NCBI GenBank assembly: GCA_947000775.1
Contig: CAMQGK010000110.1
Coordinates: forward strand, 20,045,501-20,109,500
Direction: 5' to 3'
From: Pterois miles
Lineage: Eukaryota; Chordata; Actinopteri; Perciformes; Scorpaenidae
Length of the DNA stretch: 64,000 nucleotides
Made by a program: the position numbers and the translations under genes. The first letter of the stretch is position 1. Each line of letters opens with the position of its first letter. This document shows positions 47,701-60,965 of the stretch, one piece after another. Under the pieces are notes generated by a model that had not been told where the DNA came from, made no database searches, and saw nothing but the letters and a program-made list of their open reading frames with translations.

Positions 47701-50024
47701 ATAAATTTTAAAAAGCCGGAAAAGAAAACCAGTCTGGCATAGTTTGGGGATGACAAGCGTTTTTTTTTTTTCTCAAACACTTATCAAAATGGAACAGAGA
47801 AATAAAAAATTAAAAAAAAGAGGGAGAAAAAAATGGCAGACCAAAGTCGGAAAGAGCTGGATGCAGAACAAACATGTCAGGAGATGTTAACACTTTCTCC
47901 AAAAGACAAGAATATTAATAATCCTTGCACTCATTCCCACCTTTTCCTCTCTTTGTAAATTATTCTACAACATATTGTTGCATTACATCCCACTCAAGAT
48001 CTTGACCTCTGGGTTTCCGCTATACAGTGTATTATTCTGGACATTTCTGCAACCTTTGCCTCCATACGAGACTTCTTTTATAACTAAAAATATGAACACT
48101 GGCAGCAACTTCATGTGCACTCCCGGCCTATTTATGTTCCCTTTTCATTTCATAAACAGTCCTCTTCTCAAACTCTGCTTTTCTTAGGGAGAGAAGACAG
48201 CTAAGGAACGTAAAGATGAGTCTATAGCGTGTGTTTGAGAGGAGGGATTGAAAGAATAAAGGCAGCTTTACTAGCACTGCTTTGTACTGATACACTCCCA
48301 TAGCTTTATCCCTGTGATCCCTTCTACCTCTATCTGCTTGCCTCATTTTTTCTTTTTTTTTCAATTTACAGGATTTGGTTCTGTGTGTCTGACAGCGAGG
48401 AGGATGAGGTATAAAATTAATCTTTATCCCGGTTTTGTTGTGTTTCCTCCTCCTTGACAATGCATGTCAGTAATTAGGCGGCCAGTTTGGTTGCAGGCTT
48501 TTCAGTGGGTGTCTCCGTTTGCCAACTTTCGCCTTTTGTTCTTGCCACACAATGCCGCCCACTCGCCCTCGGTGTCTCTCTCCCTCTCTCTCCTCTCCGC
48601 CTCACACCCACACAGGGCGTTACACAATCTATCCAAATGTGCTTCGCTTTAAAACCCCATTACTTAGCCCCTGTTGTTTCGTTCAACACAATTAAAAGAA
48701 CAGGCCCTTCATGAGAACTCAGAGAGCCCGGCTCATTCACGCCCTCCCCTCCCCTCCCTCGCGCTCTCTTCTTCTGTGGTTCAGTGTTGGCCGAGGAGTT
48801 GCTGTGAACAGGCCAGCTTAGTTCCCCTAATTCCTTGGGTTTTGTTTGCATATAGGCTTAGTTTGGCTCCATTTGAAACTACTCAATGCCATGCCTCATC
48901 CCCTGGCTGTAACCAGACCAGTGAGCAACTTTAAAGATCGGTCAGCCAAATGGAAACAGGGAAGTCCACACACACACTCACACATAGCTGAAGAGCCCGA
49001 CAAGGTTAAAGGGCACTGGCATTGTTATCTCTCTTAAGTACTGACACACTTCAAAAGGGTAAAAAACTTGAAGGCTTCTCCGGTAATGACTACCTGGCCG
49101 GGCTTTGGCAGAGGGTCTGGTGGTAATTTCAGGCTCTGGCCTTCCACACGAGCGTGTGAGCCCTGCAGGACGATCTTAGTTCAAAAGAAAGTCAGGTAAA
49201 TGAGAGACAAGGCTACTGGTCAGTAATAATGACCACAAGGTCGCTGTCAGGGAAGTGTCAAGAGGGAATAGACATCTCAGAAAATTATCCCTCAAGTCTA
49301 AAGTAATGACATCTCTCTTGAGGTTTGTGCAACAACTACTGCATGCAGAACTGGATTGACCACTCAAAAATACAGAAAATTTATGCTTTTATAATTCAGA
49401 CTTAAGTGGATTATTGCTGTCAGTCAATGAGTTGACTGACAAAAAACGAACCAGCAACTACGGATATTTAGCAGGCGATACCAATTTGATACCACAGTAA
49501 AAAACAGTTCCAAGTACTTCAACATAAACTCCTTTATTGCCATATGCATACCGGTTTTAGCAAATTTATCATTAATCCCTTATGATCTGCGTCAAGTTTC
49601 TCGCCAAAAGCTATATTTTACAAGCTTATATTTGAACACATTGTGACAACGTCATAATTTACCTTCGTATCCTTCATCCAAAACTGAGTAGAGATTGAAC
49701 ACACCATAATGCAACCTCCGTATGTTAGCTGTGAGCCCCGTTATTAAAGCCAAGCAGGGCCGTGCGTCCCACTGGCTGCAAACGGATAATGTTACTAGCT
49801 CAACACTGATTTGTGGTTGACAATGTGGAAATATCAGGGACATTTTCCATCACTCCTGGGACAACGGTACGCTGTTATTCACAAGTCCTGGTCTCCAGTA
49901 CCTGCGGTACTGTAGAAAAAAACCCTCAAACCCTCATGTTTTTAAAATTTTGGCATCAACTTGGTACCAGAGTATCGGTTCTTGTGACATCCTTGCCAGC
50001 AACAATTTTTATAATGATTCATCA

Positions 50025-50306
50025 TTTCAGTCTTTTTTTTCTTTTAGCAAAGACACCAAACATGTCAAAGGTCCAGCTTCCTCACTGTGAGGATTTGCTG
50101 CTTTTCTTTGTCTTATATTATATTTAAGGCATATTAAGTAATCACTTTGGGTTTTGGACTGTTGGTTGTACAAAACAAGCAATTTGAAGATGTCACCTTG
50201 GGCTTTTATTACATTTTTCACTGTCTTCTGACATTTTGCAGACCGAAACAACTAATTAATAGAGAACATACTCAGTAGATTATTCGATAATGAAAATCAT
50301 TAGTTC
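50025..50306 (+). repeat. Short hAT-like MITE copy
   Basis: Core 'tttgggttttggactgttgg', 'gatgtcaccttgggctttta', 'tctgacattttgcagaccga' and AT-rich end 'cagtagattattcgataatg' match the family. Confidence 0.6.
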
Positions 50307-51079
50307 AAGCCCAAAAGTCTGCCAAACTATTTAACTGGATCTTTTTTGGCACAATCGTTTCTGGCATCTGACGTCAGTTGAGTTCCACATTGTATTATGT
50401 ACCATTTTAAAATGTAAATGGTCTTCCAAATCATATCCATTAACAATGAAGGCCAATAGATTAATCTCTTTCTAACAAACTGCAGACAGCTGGGGGTGTT
50501 TTTATGAAAATGACACAAAACTCAAATATCTAATTAAAAACACTTAAGTCTTACTTTGCAACACACCACACAGGTCATTCAAACGATGAATATCTTTTTT
50601 TCACATTTACTCAGCACAAATTAAAGCAATCAGCCTAATGCTAGGTCATTGTGCTTCTAGTTAAATGCCTTAATGGAGTTATGTCATGCAGCAGACACAC
50701 ACACAGGCCTGTATTTAGCCAGCGGTTTCAGTCTTTGTTGCAGAGCGGAGAGGAGGTCAACCCTGCCCAACAAATGACAAGTGTGAGACCCTGGGAGTTG
50801 TCTCAAGTTGACAGCTCTATAATTCACACTGGACAAGACTTTAAAGAACAAACATGCACAATGGCTTTAAAGTGCGCCAGGACGCTGTTAAGTCGCGTGC
50901 ACGCATGTCTGACAGCGAGCAAACAGCAGCACAAAGGAAACATTTAAATATACTCTGTGTCTTCAGACGTATCATTAACATTTATGATCAGACGTTCGAG
51001 CCATGTTCACAGCACAGTCCACAGAAGTTAATTAACTCAACCTCTGACACTGGCCAATAACGTTGTTATAAAATCAAGG

Positions 51080-51330
51080 TTTAACTCGTCTATACTGTGG
51101 AGCTAATGGCACTCCAACATCAGTGAGGACACCAGCGATGGCTTGTATTAATCATTTGACCATTTGCAATCGGGCCAGCCTGCTCAAGCTTACCACTTAA
51201 TCAAGTTAATTAATAAAAACAACCCTTTCTTAATAGGATAATACCAGATCTATATATTAATTTCATGAATTATGCATTAGAGCTAGAATTGTTTAGGGGA
51301 GGATTTTAATTATTGTGACTGTTAATTTTC
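51080..51330. promoter_or_regulatory. Candidate conserved regulatory block
   Basis: Contains TATTAATCATTTGACCATTT, CACTTAATCAAGTTAATTAA and TATTAATTTCATGAATTATG within 150 bp of unique sequence, directly before a long CA array. Dense homeodomain-type motifs. Confidence 0.35.
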
Positions 51331-51423
51331 ATAGTTATCTAAATTGCACCAACTGGTGCTGTTGCTTAAGAGAACGTTAATGGATAAGATTTGTGTTTTC
51401 CAGTCTATATAACTAACCCCCAC

Positions 51424-51425
<2 letters not shown>

Positions 51426-51519
<94 letters not shown>
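51426..51519. repeat. (CA)n microsatellite
   Basis: About 94 bp of uninterrupted CA. Confidence 0.97.
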
Positions 51520-51520
<1 letters not shown>

Positions 51521-51842
51521 CCCTGTTTGTGTTCATATGTTCATGTAGCCCTCGGTGGGGGCTGATATTGATCTTTCTTTAAACCCCCCTAAAACACAGT
51601 CAGATAGGGGAGCAAAACTGGCTTAAAACCCACTAATTACATCTGCGCTGAAAAGAAATCATTGATCAACGGCATTATGGGAAATTACACTGCCCCCGAA
51701 AACTGGATCAAAGTGAATGAAGTGGCTTAGCGGGGGTTTCACTGGGGCTCTGCAGAAGGGAGACAGGATTATCACCCCTGGACACACACACACACACACA
51801 CCTCATTAAGACGATACAGTAGTATGTTACAGGACTTATATG

Positions 51843-51952
<110 letters not shown>

Positions 51953-52099
51953 GATGTTGTTCACAGTTTCGCACAAAAGCATTTCTGCCAACTCTGGCCA
52001 ACTTGAGCCTCATTCATCAATGCCAAACCATTCAAACCTTTAACTTGTTTCATATGCTCTATTATAACAATTATTGTAACAAACATTTTCTACACAAAA

Positions 52100-52340
52100 A
52101 TAACCGTTTTATAATGCAGCCCTGGCCCAATGTGAGCGGGCCTCATGTCCAGGACCTGTGGAAGGGTCCACTGGGGGAATGAATAAAAGAAAGGGGCCCC
52201 TGCTGGTTCATCTGGCCATCTATTGGTGCCCCGAGACTGCCGTAATCTGTTTCCCCCGTCCCACCAGCCCCACCACTGGCCCCTTAGGGCTCACGGCCTG
52301 CTGCTAGGGGACCCCTTCATGTGTAATTAACAGTTCCCAA
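52100..52340. promoter_or_regulatory. Candidate conserved regulatory block
   Basis: GC-rich unique sequence (GGCCCAATGTGAGCGGGCCT, GGGCCCCTGCTGG, CATCTATTGGTGCC) between AT-rich flanks. No coding pattern. Weak call based on composition. Confidence 0.25.
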
Positions 52341-52859
52341 GCTGCACCACAAACACAAACATACAAAAGCAAAACTGTTGTGCTTTTCAGAGCAGTGATT
52401 ATGTTTACATGGTCGTCAATTTTTCCCCCGATATTAACTCAATTAAGACAATTAAGTAAATTTGCCAAGTACGGAGCTTGTTCTGATCATTACTGATGCT
52501 CTAATTTTAGTCACATTATTAAAAGATATTAGATTCATGTACACAACTTAATCCAACTACTACAGTAACAACATGACTTTAAACACTTGAGGGAAACAGT
52601 GATGTTTGAATGTAACGTGGAGCGAGAATCATGAGTCTATTTATGAGCTCTCACACCTGAGAGCAACCGTCCACTAAACAACTTAACCGCTCCAGTTAGG
52701 GGTTAAATGCCTCGTCCATGATTGCAAACAAGGCAACGTATGCTCATACAACAGATATCTTAAGCAAAGGTATACCTTAATTTCATGTTCATTCCTATGA
52801 ATGCCCATTTGTCACATACATTCAGTCTTTTCAAAATAAAGTACCTTCTTCACAGGAAT

Positions 52860-53075
52860 TGACTTTGTGAGGTTTAGGCAAGAAAACTTAGTTAGGTTTA
52901 GAAAATGATTGTGGTTTGGGTTAAAATAACTCCGGAAGTGGCCTAATTTAAGTATGGAAGTTATGTGACACATATATCAACCTTGATTTCTGGTTTTACA
53001 TGGTGTACAAACACTGGTCTCCTGGTTGAAAGTCTGGTGTTTTTTGGTCCATCCATCCGAACCTTTTTATACTTT
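52860..53075 (+). repeat. Dispersed teleost repeat fragment
   Basis: 'ggtttaggcaagaaaactta', 'gttaggtttagaaaatgatt', 'gtggtttgggttaaaataac', 'ctggtctcctggttgaaagt', 'ctggtgttttttggtccatc' follow the order of a common percomorph repeat. A related short piece appears near 58200-58265 ('cctaaacttaactatagtga'). Confidence 0.55.
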
Positions 53076-54209
53076 ATACTTACTACTATTACGAGAATTA
53101 CATACAAATTAAATTTGTCAGATACATATAATGTATTACTTTTTGTAGGTGTAGCTACGAATGGTGTATGAGAACAGCCTGAACAAGGAGGCGATGGGGA
53201 CTATGTTATGAGCAGCACCATACTTTGAAAATTAATTTGAAAATTTGAAAATTATGCTTTCTGGCCTAAAGACGGATCCAATCAGCTGCAAAATGATTCT
53301 GGCCATTGCCAAACGACAATGCAACCAACCAAAGTGAATGCCTGCTGCACCTCATTAGACCAGTTACACACTGTATAATCCTTGCACTATCTTGAAAATA
53401 CTTTAATTACCATCACAACCTAAATGTTATGATGGAAGTTTTCGCAGTAAAGTTTAAGGGGATGTTAGTCTCGCTTTCATTTCCAAAAGCATCTGTGTGA
53501 CTTAACAAAACAGAAAAACACAATGGTTGGATGAACAAACACAATTGCCAGTAAACAAAACAACTTACAGGTACATAATTCTTGCAGTTGCTGCCAGTTT
53601 GTTACTGAAAGCTCTAAAAACTCTCTACAAAGGCAGAGAGCAGCACTCACTAAGACACAGCAAGCTGCCACTTAGTACAAAGTTAGCTACATCAACTCCA
53701 CTTGTACTTATATTGTGCCCCAATCTACTTACACTGGCAAATCCAGGGCTTACATTACACTGAAATAAGCAGCAGATATTGGCAGAATGGGCTTACCCAG
53801 GCATTGTTTTAACTGGGGTTTTCTGAAGGAATTTTCTGGCCTACTAAATATTGAGGACAAAAATAAAGTAGTTGTTGGCCCCCGTCTTCAGGAGAAGGAG
53901 TTCGGGGGGATTCGGGGGGGTTGTTAAGATGATTTGTAGGCCTTTTCTCCTATCAGATCATCTAAAATGTGAGTGATTACACCGGTAATCAGCTGCAAGC
54001 CGATACTGGCACAGTCTGTGTTTAGGAGATAAAGGCCGAGAGACTGAGTTAAGAATGGAGAGAGAGAGAGAGACCTGTGAGAGAGACAACAGAACGAGGA
54101 GGAAGAGAGGAGAGGAGGAAGAAGGTGGCAGATTATTTCTCAATATCATCAAACGCGAGGACGACCATTCTCCCTCTCCTTCAGCTTTTCTCTTTCTCGC
54201 TCTCATACA

Positions 54210-54420
54210 CTCCGTCTATTCAGAGATCCATTTGTGTTTGGCCAAACAAATAGCTGACACTGCCTCATCAAAGCTTTGGATTGGCAGCCCGGGCCAAGAG
54301 GAGCTGTTGACAAGCGAGGGCAGTGAAAGCAGAGGAGGAGAGGAAAGAGCAAGACGGAAAGAGAGACAACAGAAATCCCTGCTGTAATTCCCCAAACTGT
54401 AATCCACTGGGTTTAATGGC
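54210..54420. promoter_or_regulatory. Candidate conserved regulatory block
   Basis: Non-repetitive sequence with GTGTTTGGCCAAACAAATAG (palindromic NF1-like TTGGCCAA) near 54235 and AAAGCTTTGGATTGGCAG near 54270. The end is purine-rich. Confidence 0.27.
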
Positions 54421-54472
54421 ATATGTGTGTGTGTGGGGATTATACATTTATCATCAATGCTCATCCTTGCTC

Positions 54473-54572
<100 letters not shown>

Positions 54573-54731
54573 AGAAAAGCCAGCTTGTACAGACAGCCCA
54601 ACAATGCCGGATGAGGGATTTAAACCCTCGCTCTCTATCATATAACCACATATCCTGGCCAATTCAGAATAACGACTAGCCTATTCACTGCGGCTGATCC
54701 CACCGATTAGTCCTGATCTGGAGACACCCCC

Positions 54732-54757
54732 CACACACACACACACACACACACACA
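54732..54757. repeat. (CA)n microsatellite
   Basis: Short CA array of about 26 bp. Confidence 0.93.
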
Positions 54758-55445
54758 ACTCTACCACTTGTCAAACATGCTGTACATTTTCTCAGAATTG
54801 AGGATCCCCTTGTTACCCTGTGTCACGACTCATCTGTTTCTTGCTGTTAGTGACCTGGTCCCAGCAGGAGTAATCAAGACCTTTTTGTAAGTACATAAAC
54901 TCTATCAACTCAAGGTCAGAGGTCATACCTGGTTCTGTAACACCCAGGCAGGATTTAACAAAGAACGGGGATTTAAAGGTTTGTCATGATTATAAACGAG
55001 ATTACACATCTAATTCACTACTGCAGCTCAACTAATCTCAGATAGATTTCACGTAGATCACTTACAGATACATACAGAGAGGTGTTTCCCTCGTTAGGGG
55101 GCACCATAAACTACAGAATGATCATACAGTTGAATGAACACCTCTGTAAAACAGATTCAGCACTAACTGAGCATTATAGCCCTCGTGAAGTTGGGTTAAT
55201 GCAGGACTGTTGGAGTGCATTAGCACAACTAGGTGTATCTAATAAACTGGCAACTGAGTACATTTTGTGGGAAAACTCTACTACGTCCCCAATGTGAATG
55301 CTTCAGGGCAGAAGGCCACTTAATCTTAAAAACTTCAAGACGCTGAAATTTCATACTCATCAACCTAATCTAACCAAAGAAGAATTATTCTATATTTATA
55401 AAAATGGAAGTCCTGAAAAATATTTTATTTTCTCGCCGGGATATG

Positions 55446-55669
55446 AAAAAAAACTCCCAAAAAAAAAAAAGATGGAGATTTTTGTTTGAAAGGGCAATTT
55501 TTTAATATTGAAAAAAGAATTTTTGAAAATAAAATTTAAAAAAAAAAGAATTAAAAAAATAAAAAAAAATGTTTTTAATTTTAAAAAAAAATTTAAAAAT
55601 TTTTAAAAAAGGGGTTTTTTTAAAATTTTATTTTTTATTTAAAAAATTTATATTCTATTTTTTTTTTTC
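55446..55669. other. A/T homopolymer-rich stretch, probable consensus error
   Basis: About 220 bp almost entirely of A-runs and T-runs of uneven length, broken by single G or C bases. It lacks the periodic unit of a real microsatellite and the order of a transposon tail. This texture is typical of badly polished consensus or gap-edge sequence. The sequence just left of it (55290-55440) may be affected too. Confidence 0.55.
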
Positions 55670-56719
55670 TAAACAGCACCCCTCTGGGCTGATGTTGGAC
55701 TGGCGGACCATTTTTGTGTCAAAGTATTGATTTGGTAAGTAAGTAGCTATGTAATAAGCTGAATAATGTACAGCTAGCAGGTCATTGTTGTGAAATAAAT
55801 CCCTTCAGCGTCAGGGTCTGCTTTGCGTCGGCGTTAGTGATAAAAAAAATACAGCTGCACACCTGAATGTCTGACAGATCCACCAGACAACAGCACAACT
55901 TGAACACAAGTGAAAAATTGTTGGCGATGGAATAATAGTCATTTATTATACAACAATATTGAATTAAACCCAGATGAAGGTCATATATACTGAAACATTG
56001 AAATTAATAATCCGGCATTATGCAAGACAAGTTTTCACTTATATTAAAGATGAACTCCCTTCTTGGCGTCTTAGAAACTAGGGGATCAGCTCAACAGTTC
56101 AACAGACAACCCATGACCTTTCAGGTATGCGACTGTCACTATTACTGTTGGTCCACTTGTGGACCTGGATCTGGCCTCTGACGTGTCCACAAAGCCTCAG
56201 ATCAAGACAGGTTTATTCTGAGTATGAGCAGAGCTGATCGCATCAGTCTGCTACAGCCTGGAGCGCCTTTGGCCTCGTCCACTGGCTCGAAAAAAAGACG
56301 TGAATGAAATGAATCAAACCGAGAGAGACAGATTAGCCTTTGATAACAAGAAATAATGTTCAAGACATCAGAAAAACATACTTTCACCGTCGGCAGACAC
56401 AGGCCCGGACATCTTTCTTTTAAGCTGACACACACTAATTCATATTGCACAGACTCTCACACAAATGTACATTTACTGAACATGTGTCCTGCAGATGTAG
56501 TAGCTCTGAAAAAGGCCCTGTTCTGTGTGTATATGAAAGAGAGAAAGACTGAGTGAGGGAAACGTGGAGAGACAAGAAATACCTGAAGAATCCAAATATA
56601 TGAGCAGCAGAAAGAAGGGAAATTAAATGAACATTAATTCTCCCACAGCAATTCCCCACTTCTCAGCACGAGGAGATGAAAGAGGAGCAATGTACTTTCT
56701 GATATTTATTTCTCCTTAA

Positions 56720-56905
56720 ACACACAGCTGGAGTTCTGGTCTGGGAGACGAGGCCCTGGTTGGGAGGGACGGGTACCCCTTATTGCCTGGTTTACTAATT
56801 AGGCAGAAATATGTGAGATTGAGCCAATGGAGGATTAATTAACTGTTTATTTCTCTTCACTCCTCCATTGGAAATACCAGGTTTGGGCTGAGGGATGCAG
56901 AGGGA
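56720..56905. promoter_or_regulatory. Candidate conserved regulatory block
   Basis: GTTTACTAATTAGGCAG near 56790, GAGCCAATGGAGGATTAATTA near 56822 and CTCCTCCATTGG near 56862. The GCCAATGGAGGA and TCCTCCATTGG segments form an inverted repeat around a TTAATTAA core. Confidence 0.35.
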
Positions 56906-59476
56906 GAGAAAGGGAGGAAGAAAGTGTTGGGTGCGGCATTTTGGACAAATCAGACGGGTGTTAATGTGTGTGTGTGCATGGCCGTGTGCGTGTGGCCTAC
57001 TGTAAACAATGTGGCAGTGCCGCCCTTTTGAATGAGCGTGGGTGGATGTCTCTGTCATCGGCCCCCTGCGCCACACAGAGGAGGGCTGTTTGAGATGTTA
57101 TGTCTGAGTGGAGACAGCACATGAAATGCCAAGACTGAATGAATGAGACATGACGGGACACTGTAAAGGGACAGAGACATTTGAAAATGGGGACATCAGC
57201 ACTAATACAGTATCGGGAGGAAGTGATCAAGTGTTCACAGCTCTGTGGACACGGTGGTAGCACAATCCCACTGTCAAATTTACAATGACACTGTGAATGT
57301 TAGGGTTAATCACAGTCAGAAATCACCCCCTACGAAAGGCTAGGTAGTCTGTGTGAATGTGAAAGTTATTCTCAAAACACTTGTGTGAAATTGGTTAACA
57401 CACAGACTTTGGGAAAATAATAAACATTCAAGTTTTTGTCCAGCCTCCACAGTCTGGATGTGGAGCTGTTGTGTAACCTGCTGAGCAGCTGCCTGCTAGC
57501 CTGCATCACAAAGCTTATGATTATAAATCAACAAACTTGCAATCCATGATTCATTTCTTGCATTGTAATCAGATAAAAACACATCATTTAATAAAAGTCT
57601 GCATGAAAAAGTGTCATTTCACACAGGAAACATCCAAAGACGTTCAGTAGCACACCACAGTCCAGTACCACACCGCAGGCTTTATGGTCTTTAGCGGTCT
57701 GTGGACGATCTGTTATCAGCATGCTGGTCAGAATGCAAAATTAAGGATTTTAGGGAAACTGATTTATATGAAATTAATGTATTTCCCCAAACTTCAAGTG
57801 TTTTATTGGAGTAGCTGATAAAAAGCATGATTAGCTGCTGGAAAGACACCGGAGCTGAGGATTTTAGATTCTAACCTGTATCTCAATGACCTTTGTCGAC
57901 TACATTTCCACCATATAACATGTTCTACTGTTCCCAGTGCTTCAAGTACCAACACTTTGCCACAGGCTTCGGCGTGTGTTACAAACACACAAAGCATCTC
58001 TAACTGATGGTATGAGATGCATCAGGCTTTTCATTAACTACAATGTAAACCAATCTGTGGTAGTATTAAATACTCAGAGAAAGTGTGCCGGGTGACGGAG
58101 TTTAAAAAGCGACACGGACACACTGGGAAGGCAAGAAGGGAGGTGGAGGCCGCTGTTAGCATCCCATGCATTAGGTCTCACTTTCATGTTACAAACGTAG
58201 CAGTTTTAAGCCAAACCATGAAGTTTTTTCCTAAACTTAACTATAGTGACTTTGCTGTCGAAGCCTAAAGTGACGCCAAGGGGCGTGACAAAGTGGCCAT
58301 ATGCGACGAGCTGGGAGGAGAGCCTATTGGTTCAACGGGATCTCCTGGAATATTTTCAAAAGCCATTAAAAAGTAAAATCTTTTATAGACATCACAGAGT
58401 TAATGCTTTTTATTACCAGGGAGATGCCCCCGCAGTAATGGTGGCTTGTTTACTTCCGCCTACAAGCCGGATTCATCTACACTGTAAGTCTAAAGACTCT
58501 CAAAGTGGAGAAAGACTGAGAGAGGAAGCAGGAGATTGAGAGTGGGAGACAGAAGCATGTAACAGGAGGGAGAACAGAGAACTAATACGCTGAGAGTGTG
58601 TGTGTTAGTTGGGGCAGGGTAACAATCTGTACAAAATTAAGACTCCATTAGAAGTTTGAAACAACTCATGACTTCCATCTGTTCCTGAGGCCTGGAACGA
58701 GAGATTGGAGACGACAGGTGTCTAAATGTTTATCAGCCGCGCTGCGTTTATTCCTGCGTCTCCGAGTTAGGAGGAAAAATGACCCACACTAATCTAATTC
58801 AAACTAACATTCACTTTGAAAGGTTGCCGGTGTGACAGGAATAAAACACATGCTGCTCAAAACCACTGGAGTCAGTACAACATCTGCGTTGCCATGTAGA
58901 ATCTAACTCTTCAGCTCATGCATGCACACAAGCTAATGAAGGTCATAATATAATAGTAATAATAATATAACTAACACTTCAATAATCAGGGAGTTAAAAG
59001 GATGTTGACACCAAATTAAATCTAGAGCTGAAATAAGTAATATATTAACAATCATTGATAAGTATAATAAGTTATTTCAGTCTGGGTCCTCAGGTCTGTT
59101 TGGTTTCTATGAACATTACATTGTGTATCTATAGCCAAAAGCAGGACAGAAGTGTGTAGCTGGTTTTTCAGCTCTAAAATCTGGGGGGTCAGTATGTCTT
59201 TAATATTGCAGCTTTGCAGGTGGTTTGCAAGTGTTTGCCAAATTGATGACTTACATAATCAATGTTCATTGAAACTATCTTTTGTTTCCGAAGCACAGAT
59301 TAGATGCAATATGCACACCGTTATATGTCAGGTGCCTGATGATGTCTGACAGACTCAGTAAATGAATTTGGCTCCGAGCGCAACTAAGCTCTAACCTGAC
59401 CTACCGGATGGCTTGTTACACAGAACCACCTGAAAAGAAATCACTGGAAACCACTTGGAAAAGGGCAGCCACCTGT

Positions 59477-59495
59477 AAAAAAAAAAAAAAAAAAA
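59477..59495. repeat. Poly-A tract
   Basis: 19 consecutive A. Confidence 0.9.
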
Positions 59496-60067
59496 CTTGG
59501 CAGGTGACTGGATGAATCATCTGTCAATCAAAGTCTTGCTGAAGCCAGTCAGGAGAAGAGCGAAAACATCTTTTCCTTCAAGAAAAGCCTTCGGTGTCGT
59601 TCATTGCTCATGTGTCAATGAAGAAATAACCTGCAGTTCTGCTATGACTGATGCTATTGCAGTATCTATGCTAATCTGGATGTTACGGTGATGAATTTTT
59701 CTCACAGGTTAATACACAGACAACACCGGTTTTACTGATTACACCAGACATTTAACAAGAAAAGATGATGCTCAATATGTGTAGCGTGCCGACTCTGATC
59801 TTTAATGTCAGGCGGTGCCGTGTCTGGCCTCTCTGGTCCAGCCTTCACTGTGGGTCTGCAGGTTTCCACCATGTGCAGCGCACGCAGGCTGTGACCGCTT
59901 CGTCCTCCACACGGCCCTTATAGCACTGGGTTTAAATCTGAAATACTGACAAATAGGCAATTCACTTTTTTCTTATTTTTCATTGCCTTGTCTGTCAACT
60001 CGTACGACTTTGTATTGATAACATGGCGCAGATACGCCAAAATTGACTAAATGGGTTTAATTTCTGT

Positions 60068-60091
60068 AAAAAAAAAAAAAAAAAAAAAAAA
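60068..60091. repeat. Poly-A tract
   Basis: 24 consecutive A, followed by sequence containing 'agtatcccacagtggggaaa' (about 60160-60180), which resembles a teleost LINE 3' end. Confidence 0.75.
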
Positions 60092-60258
60092 GGCAAAACA
60101 ATGGTGGGGGCAGTGGGGCGGTGGGCCTACTCTTAGAAGAAGAAGAGAGGCCTACTCTTTAGTATCCCACAGTGGGGAAATTCAATTTACACTCTGTTAA
60201 CTTATACATGGTAGCACACAAACACACACTCACATGAGTAATGGAGAGGTTTCAGAGT

Positions 60259-60452
60259 GGGGGGGGCGCCCCGGGAGGGGGCCCGGGGGGGGGGGGGGTG
60301 GGGGGTCTCGCGGGGGGACCCCCGGGGGGGGCGAGAGAGGGGAACGGGCCCCCCCCCAGAGACCAGTTCAAATTTAGTTTTTGGTCCGGGGGGGGGCCGG
60401 GGCCGGCCCCCCCCCCCGCCCCCACCCCCCCCCAGGCGGCCCCCCCCCCCCA
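60259..60452. other. G/C homopolymer block, probable consensus error
   Basis: About 195 bp made mostly of runs of G (left) and C (right), up to about 14 long, around a short ordinary segment ('cagttcaaatttagtttttggtc'). The Gly/Pro-rich frames read from it in several directions are meaningless. It looks like low-quality consensus over an unresolved region; a true G-quadruplex-forming element is possible but less likely. Confidence 0.6.
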
Positions 60453-60669
60453 CTGTAGTTTTGAACAAACAGTCACCTAAGCCAGGCCTGTAGCTGCAGT
60501 GGCTCCTCACAGGATGCTGACTGGTTCATGCTTTGGCTTGTCGTACACAAACGCATTACCTGAAGCCCGATAAGATGGATTTTCATGTGAGATGTGATTC
60601 ATAAAAATTTCATTTTTATTTTAATTATATTACTATTTTCAAATCACTGTGATGAGTATTTTCTTTGTG

Positions 60670-60965
60670 GTTGTTGGTAACAGGGGGCAACCTCTGGGTC
60701 TGAGAAGTGAAGCCATTGCTGAAGTGCCTCAAAGCTGCATTCTTTCTAATATCCAGCAGGGGGCGACTCCTCTGGTTGCAAAAAGAAGTCTGATTGTATA
60801 GAAGTCTATGAGAAAATGAAAATCACTTGATTTATTACCTCAACAAACATTGTAAACATGATGGTCTCAATCACTAGTTTCAAGTCTTCTTCAATACAGA
60901 ATGGTGTTAATTTAGTACATTATGGTCCCATTTAGAGTCAAATAGACCATAAAGCAGGGGATGCT
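60670..60965 (-). repeat. CTCF-motif dispersed repeat (inverted copy)
   Basis: The reverse complement matches the right half of the copy at 28901-29455: 'ccataaagcaggggatg' (reversed), 'caatcactagtttcaagtct', 'cttgatttattacc' and 'cttctcagacccagaggttg' (reversed). It carries CCAGCAGGGGGCGA at 60753-60766. Confidence 0.7.
60753..60766 (+). promoter_or_regulatory. CTCF-like motif inside a repeat copy
   Basis: CCAGCAGGGGGCGA matches CCASYAGRKGGCRS at 13 of 14 positions. The same site recurs in the copies at 29710-29723 (identical, reversed), 29365-29378 and 3748-3761 (each with one further change). Confidence 0.45.

Noticed and set aside
60202..60510. Gly/Pro-rich collagen-like frames
   Set aside because: They arise from the G/C homopolymer block, which is probably a sequence error.
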